Shown here piece after piece: positions 30,772 through 40,814 of a stretch of 64,000 nucleotides of DNA (its first letter is position 1; every line of letters starts with the position of its first letter). The position numbers and the translations under genes are program-made. The DNA is from Sulfurovum sp. (lineage in GTDB: Bacteria > Campylobacterota > Campylobacteria > Campylobacterales > Sulfurovaceae), in assembly GCA_030826885.1 (NCBI GenBank), contig JAUUDF010000008.1:1-64000 (forward strand), in the 5' to 3' direction. The notes below the pieces were generated by a model, which was not told where the DNA came from, searched no databases, and saw only the letters and a list, made by a program, of their open reading frames with translations.

Positions 30772-32103
30772 TCAAACCCTGATCTTCTGCCACTCTCCTT
30801 TGTCAAACGTTCGCCAGAGCCAGACAGCTTTGACAAACGTATCGGCAATCATCGCAAGGTAAACGAACAGAATGTCATCGAAGTACCAGCTCAGCACCAA
30901 AGCCGGAATAATCCGCACCGCCCAGAGCGAAACGAGGTTGATCTTTAGGGTGCGTTTGGTATCGCCCGCCCCTCGAAGCGCACCGGAGAGTACAAAGTTG
31001 AATGCCAGCGGAATCTGCGAAATTCCGACAATACGCAGATACAAACTCGCCTCTTTGATAGTTGCGGCATCGTCCGTAAATACCCACACGATCTTCTCGG
31101 GCATAAAGATCATGAAAAAAGAGAGCAAAAACATAAACCCCGATGCGTACTTGAGTACCAGCAGCACATCTTCTCTGGACTGTTCGGGGTTTTGGGCACC
31201 AAGCCCCTGCCCCATCAGGGCCATCGCCGCAACGGTAAAGCCGATGCCGGGCATAAAAGCAAGCCCCTCTACTCTAAGCCCCACCTGGTAGCCTGCCAGT
31301 GCCGCCGTACCGAATTTGGCGATAATGGCTGTAAAAAGCATAAAACTGCCAAATGTCAATGCCCGTTCTACGGATGCTGGTATCCCTACCTTCAATGCAC
31401 GTTTAAGCAGACGTTTTGAGTAACGCACCATGGGGACATAAAATGTTTTTCCGCCGACATAAAGCCAGACATAGACCAGAAACTCTGTAATGTTGACGAT
31501 CACCGTACCTACGGCTGCACCTGTTACACCCAGTTCGGGAAAGCCGTACTTTCCGAAAATAAGCACATAGTTAAGCAGCACATTGAGCAGTATGGAAGCG
31601 ATCTTCACATACATCGGTGTTTTTGTATCGCCTGCACTGTTGAGTGCGGAAACGAATACCAGTTTCATAAAGACAAACGGCATCATCCATGTCAGCACCT
31701 GCACGTAGTCACGTCCGAGTACCGCTACCTGTGGTGCAGTACCGAACCAGAGGTAAATATGTGTCGCAAGCACGTGCCACAGCACCATTGCCGGCAGACT
31801 GAGCAGCAGTGCGAACCCAAGAAGCGTGGAGAGCCCCATCGAAGCACGTTTGAGCCTCCTTTCGCCGACAAAACGTGACAGCAGTGCGGAGGTACCGACA
31901 TTCAGCAGCGTAAGCACGGCAAAGATGAACATCAGCGACTGCAGCCCCAGCCCCACCGCCGCAACAGCAAAAGCAGAAATACGTCCGACCATAATCAGGT
32001 CTGTAATGACCTGAAGCATATCAAGGAGGGAATTGATCGCTGCGGGGATGGAGAGCCTGAGGATCTTCTGGTGTTTGAGAGGAAAATACCGTATCAATGC
32101 CAC
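30772..32103 (-). CDS. MATE family efflux transporter
   Basis: 12-TM MATE fold, SIPAAINSLLDMLQVITDLIMVGRIS. Confidence 0.92.
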   Translation of the reverse strand: MALIRYFPLKHQKILRLSIPAAINSLLDMLQVITDLIMVGRISAFAVAAVGLGLQSLMFIFAVLTLLNVGTSALLSRFVGERRLKRASMGLSTLLGFALLLSLPAMVLWHVLATHIYLWFGTAPQVAVLGRDYVQVLTWMMPFVFMKLVFVSALNSAGDTKTPMYVKIASILLNVLLNYVLIFGKYGFPELGVTGAAVGTVIVNITEFLVYVWLYVGGKTFYVPMVRYSKRLLKRALKVGIPASVERALTFGSFMLFTAIIAKFGTAALAGYQVGLRVEGLAFMPGIGFTVAAMALMGQGLGAQNPEQSREDVLLVLKYASGFMFLLSFFMIFMPEKIVWVFTDDAATIKEASLYLRIVGISQIPLAFNFVLSGALRGAGDTKRTLKINLVSLWAVRIIPALVLSWYFDDILFVYLAMIADTFVKAVWLWRTFDKGEWQKIRV

Positions 32104-32112
32104 TCTTTATAA

Positions 32113-32436
32113 TCAGGCATTGACAAGCTGCGCAAGAAAGGCGTAGAGCATTACAATGAGCACGGCTGCCCATGCAAGCATCCATCCCGTAGCCAAGAGC
32201 CGGCGCTGTTTTTGAAACATTTTGCGTGTTTTATAGAGCACGACAGGGTAGGCGAACATGGCAAAGACGACCGGCAGGTACGCCATGGCCGTCAGGTGGT
32301 ACTTCGCAATCGCCAGTTTGACCGCGACAAGTGCCGTATAGACAAACCCGTATACGATAAGCAACAGTAGCACCTGCACACCCACAAAAAGAAAATAGGC
32401 ACCTTTGGCATTGGTTTTATCATCATAATACTGCAT
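32113..32436 (-). CDS. hypothetical membrane protein
   Basis: 107 aa with about 3 TM segments. Confidence 0.6.
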   Translation of the reverse strand: MQYYDDKTNAKGAYFLFVGVQVLLLLIVYGFVYTALVAVKLAIAKYHLTAMAYLPVVFAMFAYPVVLYKTRKMFQKQRRLLATGWMLAWAAVLIVMLYAFLAQLVNA

Positions 32437-32457
32437 CTACGTCCTCTTTTTTCTAAA

Positions 32458-33003
32458 TTATAACACATGCATGATCGCTTCGGTAAGCGCTTCTTTCTCC
32501 GCTTTGCGTACCGCATCGTGGTATGCCTCGAAATCCAGCCCTTTTTTGGCAATACGCTTTTGTGTAATGATCTCTCCGCCATCGAGCTCCGATGTCACCC
32601 AGTGTACCGAAACACCACCCTCATCATAGGCATCTTCAAAACTTTTTTCAATGGCATGCAGCCCTTTGTGACGCGGCAGCAGCGAAGGGTGCAGGTTGAT
32701 CGCTTTGATCTGGTCGGTAAACACCGGAGTCAGAATACGCATAAACCCTGCCAAAACCGTCAAATCCGGCGCGTAGCCCTTAAGCCGCTCTACCACCACC
32801 GCATCGAAGGCTTCCCTGCTCTCATACGCTTTGGCATAGATGATCTCAAGCGCAATACCCGCTTTTTGGGCTACTTCAATTCCCTCTGCATGGGGATTAT
32901 TCGTCACAGCGACAGCCACTTCACATGCTTTGCCGTGCAGATGTTTGACAATATGGGCAAAGTTCGTCCCTTTGCCGCTAAAAAGGACAGCGATCTTTTT
33001 CAT
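32458..33003 (-). CDS. purN: phosphoribosylglycinamide formyltransferase
   Basis: IAVLFSGKGTNF...INLHPSLLPRHKG...VHWVTSELDGGEII. Confidence 0.95.
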   Translation of the reverse strand: MKKIAVLFSGKGTNFAHIVKHLHGKACEVAVAVTNNPHAEGIEVAQKAGIALEIIYAKAYESREAFDAVVVERLKGYAPDLTVLAGFMRILTPVFTDQIKAINLHPSLLPRHKGLHAIEKSFEDAYDEGGVSVHWVTSELDGGEIITQKRIAKKGLDFEAYHDAVRKAEKEALTEAIMHVL

Positions 33004-33018
33004 GAGGCGTATTGTACC

Positions 33019-34431
33019 CTATGGTTGCTCTAACTTTGCCACCTCTTCAATAAGATCGGTTGAGAGCATTGCGTAACTGGCCTCACCATACCGCCGTGCT
33101 GCCAGCGTCAGCGCCAAAGAGCCATGAATTGCAGCCTCAATGCCCGTATATCCCTGCGCCAGCAAAGAGACGATCAGCCCGGAAAGCACATCGCCGCTGC
33201 CGCCTTTGCTGAGTTTGGACGTACCGAGGGGATTGACATAGAGTGTCTCTTCCTGCATAATGAGCATATTCGCCCCCTTAAGCAGCAGTGTGACATGCGG
33301 ATATCTGGCATTGAACCGACGCATGACATCAAAACGGTGTTTCTGAATGTAAGCGACGTCAAGCATCTCCCCGGTCAATCGCTTCCAGAGAGCAGAAAAC
33401 TCTTTGGGGTGCGGCGTAATGACCACTTCTCTCTCTTTTTGTGCCAATACTTCAAGGAGTATCTCCGAATAACACGCATCGGCATCGAGGACAATCGGCA
33501 GATGGTTTTCAAGAACATGTTCACGCAGAAAGGCTTCGTCAAAATGGTTGCCAAGCCCCATGCCGACCGCTACTGCCGAAACCGTTTCGGGCATATCGGT
33601 CGCGTGCATCAGAAACGGTGGTGGCGCAATCTTTTCATGGACTACCAGTGTCGTCAGCCCGGCACCGAAACGGCTTGCCGCCGTAGCCGCAATGATGCCC
33701 GCTCCCTCTTTCTCTCCACAAAAAACCGCAGCATGGCCGTAACTGCCTTTGTGAGTTGACTCGTTAAAAGCACGCGAGGGAAGTTTCACATCATTCGCTT
33801 CAAGCACATAAGCATGGGTAGGCAGTGCATACATCACGGCACTTACGCCCAGGTCGGCACAGATAATCTCTCCGACATAGGGTTTGGCCTCATCGAGGTA
33901 AAGCGCCTCTTTGCGCGCCCCCATCGTTACAGTCACATCAGACTTAAACGCAAAAGGCATCAGCCTGCCGTCACTGCCGATACCCGTCGGTACGTCACAT
34001 GCCAGCTTGAAGCCATGCAACGCATTGAGTCTGTGTACGAGCGTTTGCGTCTTCTCATCAAGCTCTCTGTTAAGCCCTGCCCCGAAGATCGCATCGACGA
34101 TCACATCGGCGTCATGCGGCTCTTCAACTGCTTCAATGCCCAGTTTCTGCGCACGTTCCCACTGCTGTAGCGCCATCTCCGATTTGACCCCAAAAGGCAG
34201 ACAGAGCGACACATCATACACACCCCATAACTGGCGTGCAAGCACAATACCGTCCGCACCGTTGTTTCCCACACCGCTGACAATGCACACAGAAGCACCT
34301 TTGGGAAAACGGCTGTGTATAGCATCGGCCATGCCGCGTGCGGCATGCTCCATTAAGATATCTTCAGTAAGCCCGTATGTCTCATAAGCGTGCCTGTCGA
34401 GAGGATAGCACGATTGATAAAGCGGCTGCAT
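33019..34431 (-). CDS. nnr: bifunctional NAD(P)H-hydrate epimerase/dehydratase
   Basis: VSGVGNNGADGIVLAR (epimerase) and LSKGGSGDVLSGLIVSLLAQG (dehydratase). Confidence 0.95.
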   Translation of the reverse strand: MQPLYQSCYPLDRHAYETYGLTEDILMEHAARGMADAIHSRFPKGASVCIVSGVGNNGADGIVLARQLWGVYDVSLCLPFGVKSEMALQQWERAQKLGIEAVEEPHDADVIVDAIFGAGLNRELDEKTQTLVHRLNALHGFKLACDVPTGIGSDGRLMPFAFKSDVTVTMGARKEALYLDEAKPYVGEIICADLGVSAVMYALPTHAYVLEANDVKLPSRAFNESTHKGSYGHAAVFCGEKEGAGIIAATAASRFGAGLTTLVVHEKIAPPPFLMHATDMPETVSAVAVGMGLGNHFDEAFLREHVLENHLPIVLDADACYSEILLEVLAQKEREVVITPHPKEFSALWKRLTGEMLDVAYIQKHRFDVMRRFNARYPHVTLLLKGANMLIMQEETLYVNPLGTSKLSKGGSGDVLSGLIVSLLAQGYTGIEAAIHGSLALTLAARRYGEASYAMLSTDLIEEVAKLEQP

Positions 34432-34501
34432 GGTGTCTCCTTCACTCCTGGTATTACAAACGTTCCTGAAGACATTTTAGCACATTTTAAAATGCTTTCG
34501 A

Positions 34502-34507
34502 TATAAT
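34502..34507 (+). promoter_or_regulatory. putative -10 (TATAAT) of rpsU
   Basis: Exact TATAAT 68 nt upstream of the rpsU ATG. Confidence 0.65.
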
Positions 34508-34574
34508 CCGTTCCACTTTTATCGCTTTCGGAGTAGTCTCCGGAAAATTTTGATAAGGAAGGGGGTGAGATCAA

Positions 34575-34787
34575 ATGCCAGGAATTAAACTTTCACCACG
34601 TGACTCTTTTGATGACGCGTACAGAAAATTCAAAAGACAGTGTGACAGAAACCTCATCGTAACTGAAGCCAGAGCGCGCCAGTACTACGAAAAGCCGACT
34701 GAGAGAAGAAAGAAAGAGAAGATCGCTACACGCAAAAAGATCCTCAAAAAACTCTTCATGCTCAGAAGATACGAGTCAAGACTCTAA
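34575..34787 (+). CDS. rpsU: 30S ribosomal protein S21
   Basis: [42 protein letters not shown]. Confidence 0.95.
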   Translation: MPGIKLSPRDSFDDAYRKFKRQCDRNLIVTEARARQYYEKPTERRKKEKIATRKKILKKLFMLRRYESRL

Positions 34788-34797
34788 TCACACCCCT

Positions 34798-34817
34798 GGC
34801 AGAGCTTCGGCTCTGTC
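34798..34817 (+). terminator. putative rpsU terminator hairpin
   Basis: GGCAGAGC-TTCG-GCTCTGTC stem with TTCG loop, downstream T-rich stretch after a spacer. Confidence 0.5.
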
Positions 34818-34900
34818 ACCCGCTACTACTTTTTTGCACAAATCCCCCAAAACATTTTCCAACTCATTACACCTTAGACAACTTTTTGATAGAATATCTC

Positions 34901-34935
34901 ATCAATCATTAACTATTAATTGTTAATTATTAATT
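34901..34935. repeat. heptanucleotide-period array (ATCAATC ATTAACT ATTAATT GTTAATT ATTAATT)
   Basis: Direct read; ends 19 bp before the purT ATG. Confidence 0.7.
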
Positions 34936-34954
34936 CTAAACCGAAGGTTTTCCC

Positions 34955-36121
34955 ATGACATTTACAGCCCCTCTCCAAAAAGACGCTACCAGAATCATGC
35001 TCCTTGGTTCCGGTGAACTGGGTAAGGAAGTTGCCATCGAAGCACAGCGCCTTGGCATCGAGGTCATCGCCGTAGACAAATACGAAAATGCCCCGGCGCA
35101 TCTCGTTGCCAACCGCAGCTATGCCATAGACATGCAGGATGAGGCAGCCGTCCTGGAGCTGATCGAAAAAGAACAGCCCACCTACATCCTCCCCGAAGTC
35201 GAGGCAATCAGTATCTCGGCACTCTTTGAAGCGGAAAAACGCGGATTTCATGTCATCCCCAATGCCGAAGCGGTCAACAAGACAATGAACCGGAAAAATA
35301 TCCGTGTCTTTGCCGCGGAGGAACTGGGGCTGAAAACATCAAAATACGAATTTGTCACCTCACTTGAGGAACTCAAAGAGGCTGCAGCGCGTATGGGCTT
35401 TCCCTGTGTCATCAAACCGGTAATGAGCTCTTCGGGTCACGGACAGAGCATCGCCAAAACAGCAGATGACATCGAAAAATCATGGGAGATCGCCAAAGAA
35501 GCACGCGGGGATGCCAGTGAACTCATTGTCGAGGAATTCGTACCGTTTGATTATGAAATTACCCTGCTGACCGTACGTAACGAAACAGGTACTGTCTTTT
35601 GCAACCCCATCGGACATGTTCAAAAAGACGGTGATTTCATCCTCTCGTGGCAACCTATGTCCATGAGTGAAGCCGCACTGCAAAAGGCCAAAGATATGGC
35701 AAAGGCTGTTACCGGCGGTCTGGGCGGCCGCGGAATCTTCGGCGTAGAATTCTTCGTCAAAGGCGAGGAGGTCTACTTCTCCGAGCTTTCCCCGCGTCCG
35801 CATGACACAGGCATGGTCACACTCATTACCCAGAGCCAGAGCGAGTTCGCCCTGCATGTACGTGCCGTACTGGGGCTTCCGCTTGACTTCACCTTTTACG
35901 GAAGCGGTGCCTGTGGTGCCTACAAAGCAAAACACGAAAGCCGTACACCGGTACTTGAGGTTCCCGATGATGTATTTGGCAAAAACAGCTTCTTAAGGGT
36001 GTTTGGCAAGCCCGAATCCCATATTGGTCGGCGCATGGCGGTAAGTTTGGTTCTCGATGATGATGTCGAAACCGCCAAAGAGAGAGCTGCGCAGATCGTT
36101 TCACAGATCGATGATCACTAA
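34955..36121 (+). CDS. purT: formate-dependent phosphoribosylglycinamide formyltransferase
   Basis: [32 protein letters not shown]-grasp. Confidence 0.96.
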   Translation: MTFTAPLQKDATRIMLLGSGELGKEVAIEAQRLGIEVIAVDKYENAPAHLVANRSYAIDMQDEAAVLELIEKEQPTYILPEVEAISISALFEAEKRGFHVIPNAEAVNKTMNRKNIRVFAAEELGLKTSKYEFVTSLEELKEAAARMGFPCVIKPVMSSSGHGQSIAKTADDIEKSWEIAKEARGDASELIVEEFVPFDYEITLLTVRNETGTVFCNPIGHVQKDGDFILSWQPMSMSEAALQKAKDMAKAVTGGLGGRGIFGVEFFVKGEEVYFSELSPRPHDTGMVTLITQSQSEFALHVRAVLGLPLDFTFYGSGACGAYKAKHESRTPVLEVPDDVFGKNSFLRVFGKPESHIGRRMAVSLVLDDDVETAKERAAQIVSQIDDH

Positions 36122-36527
36122 ACAGCGCATAGTGACACTTTCTCCCCTGCAGCGGGGGATGCACCTGATTACTTCAGAGGTGGAAGATGCCATTGAAGGG
36201 ACTATAACCGTTGGTACCGCCCACCTTTTTTTGCAGCACACCAGTGCATCGCTCTGTCTGAGCGAGAATATCGACCCCACCGTACGCAGTGATACGGAAA
36301 CCTTTTTAAACGACCTCATCCCCGAAACCTACCCTCGATTCAGACACACCTACGAAGGGAAAGATGACATGCCCGCACACCTCAAAAGCCTTCTTATAGG
36401 CACCTCATTGACAATTCCCGTCACAGATGGTAGACTCAATTTAGGCACATGGCAAGGAGTATACCTCTATGAACACCGCGACCACGCTTCTTCACGAAGC
36501 CTCATTATTACACTGCAAGGAGCATAA
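36111..36527 (+). CDS. YjbQ family secondary thiamine-phosphate synthase
   Basis: [27 protein letters not shown]...[16 protein letters not shown]; overlaps purT end. Confidence 0.9.
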   Translation: MITKQRIVTLSPLQRGMHLITSEVEDAIEGTITVGTAHLFLQHTSASLCLSENIDPTVRSDTETFLNDLIPETYPRFRHTYEGKDDMPAHLKSLLIGTSLTIPVTDGRLNLGTWQGVYLYEHRDHASSRSLIITLQGA

Positions 36528-36529
36528 CC

Positions 36530-37471
36530 ATGCGTAAACAGATCGTCATACTCGACACGGAAACCCTTGGAAAAGATCTCGACCTCTCACCACTTGAGAA
36601 GTTCGGAGATGTCACCAAATATACCAATACCCTGCCCGATGAAACGGCAGAGCGCATTAAAGATGCGCACATCGTCATCAGCAACAAGGTGGTACTAAAC
36701 AAAGAGACAATGGCGCAGGCACCGCATCTTGAACTCGTCTGTATTGCCGCAACGGGAATGAACAATATTGACCTTGAAGCAGCCAAGACCCTGGGCATTG
36801 TCGTCAAAAACGTAGCAGGCTACTCGACTGCTTCGGTTGTGCAGCACACTTTTGCGATGCTCTTCTACCTGCTTGAGCATCTGCCCTACTACCATGACGT
36901 GGTTGCAGACGGACGATGGACGGTTTCGGGACTCTTTACCGATGTAAGCCACCCTTTCTACGAACTCAATGGCAAAAAGTGGGGCATCATCGGACTGGGG
37001 AACATTGGCAAAGAGGTCGCCCGTGTCGCGACGGCATTTGGCGCACACATCGCCTACCACTCCAGCAGCGGAGAAAATACCGATGCCCCCTACCTCCACC
37101 AGCCTCTTGAAATACTTCTGGAGACCAGCGACATCATCTCCATCCATGCACCACTTACGGAAAAGACCTACGGACTGATAAACGAAACCAATCTACCCCT
37201 GCTGAAAGAGAAAGCTATTCTGCTCAACCTTGGGCGCGGCGGCATTATCAACGAAACAGACCTTGCCTACGAACTTGACCGCAGAGAGATATATGCCGGA
37301 CTAGATGTACTCGAAAAAGAGCCTATCGACCTCGAAAACCCTCTGATGCACATTGAGCACAAAGAGCGCCTGCTCATCACACCGCACATTGCCTGGGCAA
37401 GCATTGAAGCACGCAAAAAACTGCTCGAAGGTATTGCGCAAAACATCAGCACATTTTTGGAGAATACATAG
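36530..37471 (+). CDS. D-2-hydroxyacid dehydrogenase
   Basis: KKWGIIGLGNIGKEVARVATAFG NAD-binding; LITPHIAWAS. Confidence 0.93.
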   Translation: MRKQIVILDTETLGKDLDLSPLEKFGDVTKYTNTLPDETAERIKDAHIVISNKVVLNKETMAQAPHLELVCIAATGMNNIDLEAAKTLGIVVKNVAGYSTASVVQHTFAMLFYLLEHLPYYHDVVADGRWTVSGLFTDVSHPFYELNGKKWGIIGLGNIGKEVARVATAFGAHIAYHSSSGENTDAPYLHQPLEILLETSDIISIHAPLTEKTYGLINETNLPLLKEKAILLNLGRGGIINETDLAYELDRREIYAGLDVLEKEPIDLENPLMHIEHKERLLITPHIAWASIEARKKLLEGIAQNISTFLENT

Positions 37472-37472
37472 C

Positions 37473-39089
37473 ATGATCGATATACTCATCATCGGAAGCG
37501 GCGGTGCGGGACTCTCGGCCGCACTCGCCGCCAAAGAAGCCGGAGCCTCTGTACTGGTCGTGGGCAAAATGTATCCCACCAACTCCCAAACCTCCATGGC
37601 ACAGGGCGGCATCAATGCGGCACTGGGCAATGTAGAGGAGGATCATGTTTCGCTTCACATTCAGGACACTGTCAAATCCGCCCATGGACTCTGCGATGAG
37701 GATACCGTACGCCATTTGTGTGCCGACGCACCCGAGACCATCGCCTGGCTTGAGCGTCTCGGTGTCCCCTTCTCCAGAATCGAAGTACCGCAAGATGATC
37801 CAAACCAAAGCCCTACCCGCTCCATCGCACAGCGTAAAATGGGTGGTGCCTCTGCCAAACGTGCCTGCTATGCGCAGGATTACACCGGGCTGAAGATCCT
37901 GCATACACTCTACGATACCTGCCTCAAAGAGGGTATCTCGTTTCTCGATGAGCACTTTCTGCTTGAGCTGATCGTTCCTGATGACACCGTCAAGGGAGCA
38001 GTACTGCTCGATATCAGAAGCGGAGAGCTCAAACAAATCGATGCCAAGTCAGTCATCATCGCCACTGGCGGTTACGGGGCGATCTATGACGGCTATACGA
38101 CCAACATGTATGGTGCGACAGGTGACGGGATCGCCGCAGCCATGCGTGCAGGCGCTGCGGTAAGTGATATGGAGTTCGTACAGTTTCACCCGACTGCACT
38201 CAAACATTCTGCCATTCTGGTCAGTGAAAGTGCCCGTGGAGAGGGTGGCTACCTTGTCAACAGTGAGTGTGAACGCTTCGTCGATGAGCTCAAACCCCGC
38301 GATGAGGTTGCCCGCGCTATCTTTACGCAGATGCAGCAGGGCAAAGAGGTCTATCTTGACCTGCGCCATCTTGGCGAGCAAAAGCTGATGACACTGCTGC
38401 CCCAGGAGGTCGCTTTGTGCAAGCTGCATGAAGACGTTGACCCGGCAAAAGATCTCATCCCGATCAAACCTGTCGCGCACTACACGATGGGCGGGATCAA
38501 TGTCGACTACACTATGGAGGTGACCGGCATCAAAGGCTGCTTTGCCGCAGGGGAGTGCGCCAATGCCAAGGTACACGGTGCCAACCGTCTGGGAGGCAAC
38601 TCACTGCTGGAGATCACCGCCTTTGGGCGTCTTGCCGGAGAGAATGCCTACAAACATGCCCTCTATGCCAGTAACAAACCCGCAGACGACACCCTGCTTC
38701 AGGTCAGCCGTGCCAAGATCGATGCACTCTTTGAGACAACCCCTTCGGTCGATTTCTACATCCACAAGCATGATCTCGGAAAACTTTTTTATACCTATGT
38801 GGGTATCGTACGTGATGAAGCGGGACTGACCAAGGCACTCGAAGAGACTGTCGCGATGCAGGTCGCGCGCAAGCAGATGGGTATCGCAGACAAGAGTCGC
38901 CAAAACAACCAAAATCTCATCGAATTTCTTGAGTTTTCCAATGCTCTGCTGCTCGCCCCTGCCATCATCTCCGCTGCCGTCGCGCGCAAAGAGAGCCGTG
39001 GTGCACACTGGCGAAGTGACTATCCCGAGAGTGATGATACACAATTCAAAAAACATATCGTATTGCAATGGAAAAAGGATCAGGCATGA
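37473..39089 (+). CDS. sdhA: succinate dehydrogenase/fumarate reductase flavoprotein subunit
   Basis: IGSGGAGLSAALAAKEAG; HPTALKHSAILVSESARGEGG; start moved to the in-frame ATG at 37473. Confidence 0.88.
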   Translation: MIDILIIGSGGAGLSAALAAKEAGASVLVVGKMYPTNSQTSMAQGGINAALGNVEEDHVSLHIQDTVKSAHGLCDEDTVRHLCADAPETIAWLERLGVPFSRIEVPQDDPNQSPTRSIAQRKMGGASAKRACYAQDYTGLKILHTLYDTCLKEGISFLDEHFLLELIVPDDTVKGAVLLDIRSGELKQIDAKSVIIATGGYGAIYDGYTTNMYGATGDGIAAAMRAGAAVSDMEFVQFHPTALKHSAILVSESARGEGGYLVNSECERFVDELKPRDEVARAIFTQMQQGKEVYLDLRHLGEQKLMTLLPQEVALCKLHEDVDPAKDLIPIKPVAHYTMGGINVDYTMEVTGIKGCFAAGECANAKVHGANRLGGNSLLEITAFGRLAGENAYKHALYASNKPADDTLLQVSRAKIDALFETTPSVDFYIHKHDLGKLFYTYVGIVRDEAGLTKALEETVAMQVARKQMGIADKSRQNNQNLIEFLEFSNALLLAPAIISAAVARKESRGAHWRSDYPESDDTQFKKHIVLQWKKDQA

Positions 39090-39802
39090 AAATATCCATC
39101 CAACGGGAAACAACGGTTGAAAGCTTTGAAGTCTCGAAAGGGTTGACACTCCTGGCGGCACTCTATGAGATCAAAGAGAAGTATGACGGCTCTCTGACCT
39201 TTTCGGCAGGCTGTAGAGCCTCTGTCTGCGGTACCTGTGCAGTGAGGGTCAACGGCAGAGAGGTACTTGCCTGCAGCTACAAACTTCAGGGCGACGAACA
39301 CATCGAGCCCTTGCAGTATCATCCGGTATTGCGTGATCTCAAAGTGGACAAAAGCCATTCTCTTCAAACCCTGAACAAAAGCCAGACATGGCTGCACCGC
39401 TACACCCAAACACTGCTCACTCCCGAAGATGAGCACCGCAGTGAACGACAGACCGACTGTATCCTCTGTGACAGCTGCTACTCCGCCTGTCCCGTTTACG
39501 CCGTCAATCCTGATTTTCTGGGACCATTTACGCTCACACGCGCCTATCGGTATACCATCGACAAACGCGAATCCCATGCCAAAAGTATCGTCGATGCGGT
39601 ACAGTCAAACGGTGTGTGGGACTGTACCCTGTGCGGGGAGTGTACCGCAGTCTGCCCCAAAGGGATCGATCCCAAAATGGATATTACATTATTACGGGGA
39701 GAGTCGGTGAAGTTCGGCCACAGTGACCCCGGTTTTGCAACACAAAACTTTGGTACACCGGACTTTGGGGGAGGATTTGGATTTGATCCGAATGGCTTTT
39801 AA
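39086..39802 (+). CDS. sdhB: succinate dehydrogenase/fumarate reductase iron-sulfur subunit
   Basis: CRASVCGTCAVRVNG [2Fe-2S]; CILCDSCYSACPVY and CTLCGECTAVCPKGID. Confidence 0.88.
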   Translation: MKISIQRETTVESFEVSKGLTLLAALYEIKEKYDGSLTFSAGCRASVCGTCAVRVNGREVLACSYKLQGDEHIEPLQYHPVLRDLKVDKSHSLQTLNKSQTWLHRYTQTLLTPEDEHRSERQTDCILCDSCYSACPVYAVNPDFLGPFTLTRAYRYTIDKRESHAKSIVDAVQSNGVWDCTLCGECTAVCPKGIDPKMDITLLRGESVKFGHSDPGFATQNFGTPDFGGGFGFDPNGF

Positions 39803-39808
39803 GCCTCT

Positions 39809-40300
39809 TTAGGCTCGCTTGTGCATTGTCATAGGTCTTGTCCTGTGGTCCATTTCCGCCTCTTTGACCGCAACTTCGAGTTTTTCAATCAGTCTTATCA
39901 GTTCTGTCGATGTTTTTTGCAAAGAATGAAAATAGTTTTTTGCCTGCTCCATCTCTTTTTTTGAAACTGTTTTGCTGTTGAGTGTCAGTATTTTATGAAA
40001 CAAAGAACGATTTTCGGGCATGATAAAGAAGATTTTATAAATCTCTCCATATACGTCATGCAGTGTATCATGATGAAATTCAATCTGTTCAATATAGGAT
40101 TTGAACTCGTCAGAAACACGCAGGCTCTGTCCTATTTCTCCATACAGCCATCGCCCAAAACCGCATGTGGTTGGTTCGAGAGGGATAAACTCTTGATCTA
40201 CCGGCAGTCCACTAATGAGGTGGTCTGCACGTTTAACCCATCTCATATGGGCAATCTTCGCATTGTTCAGTTCCTATATAATCATCGCTTTAGATGCCAT
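39809..40300 (-). pseudogene. CZB (chemoreceptor zinc-binding) domain protein with in-frame amber codon
   Basis: RBS AAGGAAAAAAAC then MASKAMII-TAG-ELNNAKIAHMRWVKRADHLISG...TTCGFGRWLYGE; TAG at 40274..40276; the tracked ORF starts at the internal Met 40246. Confidence 0.6.
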
Positions 40301-40412
40301 GTTTTTTTCCTTTTTTTTCGTCATACTGCAATAGTATCAGCAAACTATCGGCAAATTATTATAAATAGGATAAAAAAAGTCTTATTTAGATCAGTTTATG
40401 ATTTTTCAGGCT

Positions 40413-40814
40413 TCAAAGACCAAAAGCATGAAACATATTCGAAGGTATTCTTACCGGTTTGAGTGTGTTGACATCTACAAAAACCCACTCGGTACGCCCC
40501 TGGCAAATTATCTTTCCATCATACGGACGGACTATTTCATAACGCCTTATGGACATTGCTTTACGTGACTCCTCCACCCACGTGTTCATTTGTAGCACTT
40601 CTTCCAAAAACGCGGGGAAATGGTATTCGATATGGTGGGATTTTGCTACCCATGTGCCACCCAGAGCGAAACACGCTCCATACCCATATCCCACAGATTC
40701 GGAATGTCTGGTCGCTGCCTCGATCATCCATTGCAAGTAGGCGACGTTGTGCACATGGCCGTTATGGTCTATTGCTTCTTTCGGTACGCTAAATGTATAG
40801 GTATAGGGTTTCAT
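40413..40814 (-). CDS. acyl-CoA thioesterase (4HBT hotdog fold)
   Basis: YTFSVPKEAIDHNGHVHNVAYLQWMIEAATRHSE. Confidence 0.88.
   Translation of the reverse strand: MKPYTYTFSVPKEAIDHNGHVHNVAYLQWMIEAATRHSESVGYGYGACFALGGTWVAKSHHIEYHFPAFLEEVLQMNTWVEESRKAMSIRRYEIVRPYDGKIICQGRTEWVFVDVNTLKPVRIPSNMFHAFGL

Noticed and set aside
32458-36121. Both purN and purT in one region as a novelty
   Set aside because: Carrying both formyl-THF- and formate-dependent GAR transformylases is common (e.g. E. coli).
39801-39815. AGCCT-CTTT-AGGCT hairpin between sdhB and the CZB gene
   Set aside because: Only 5 bp, no clear U tract; too weak to call a terminator.
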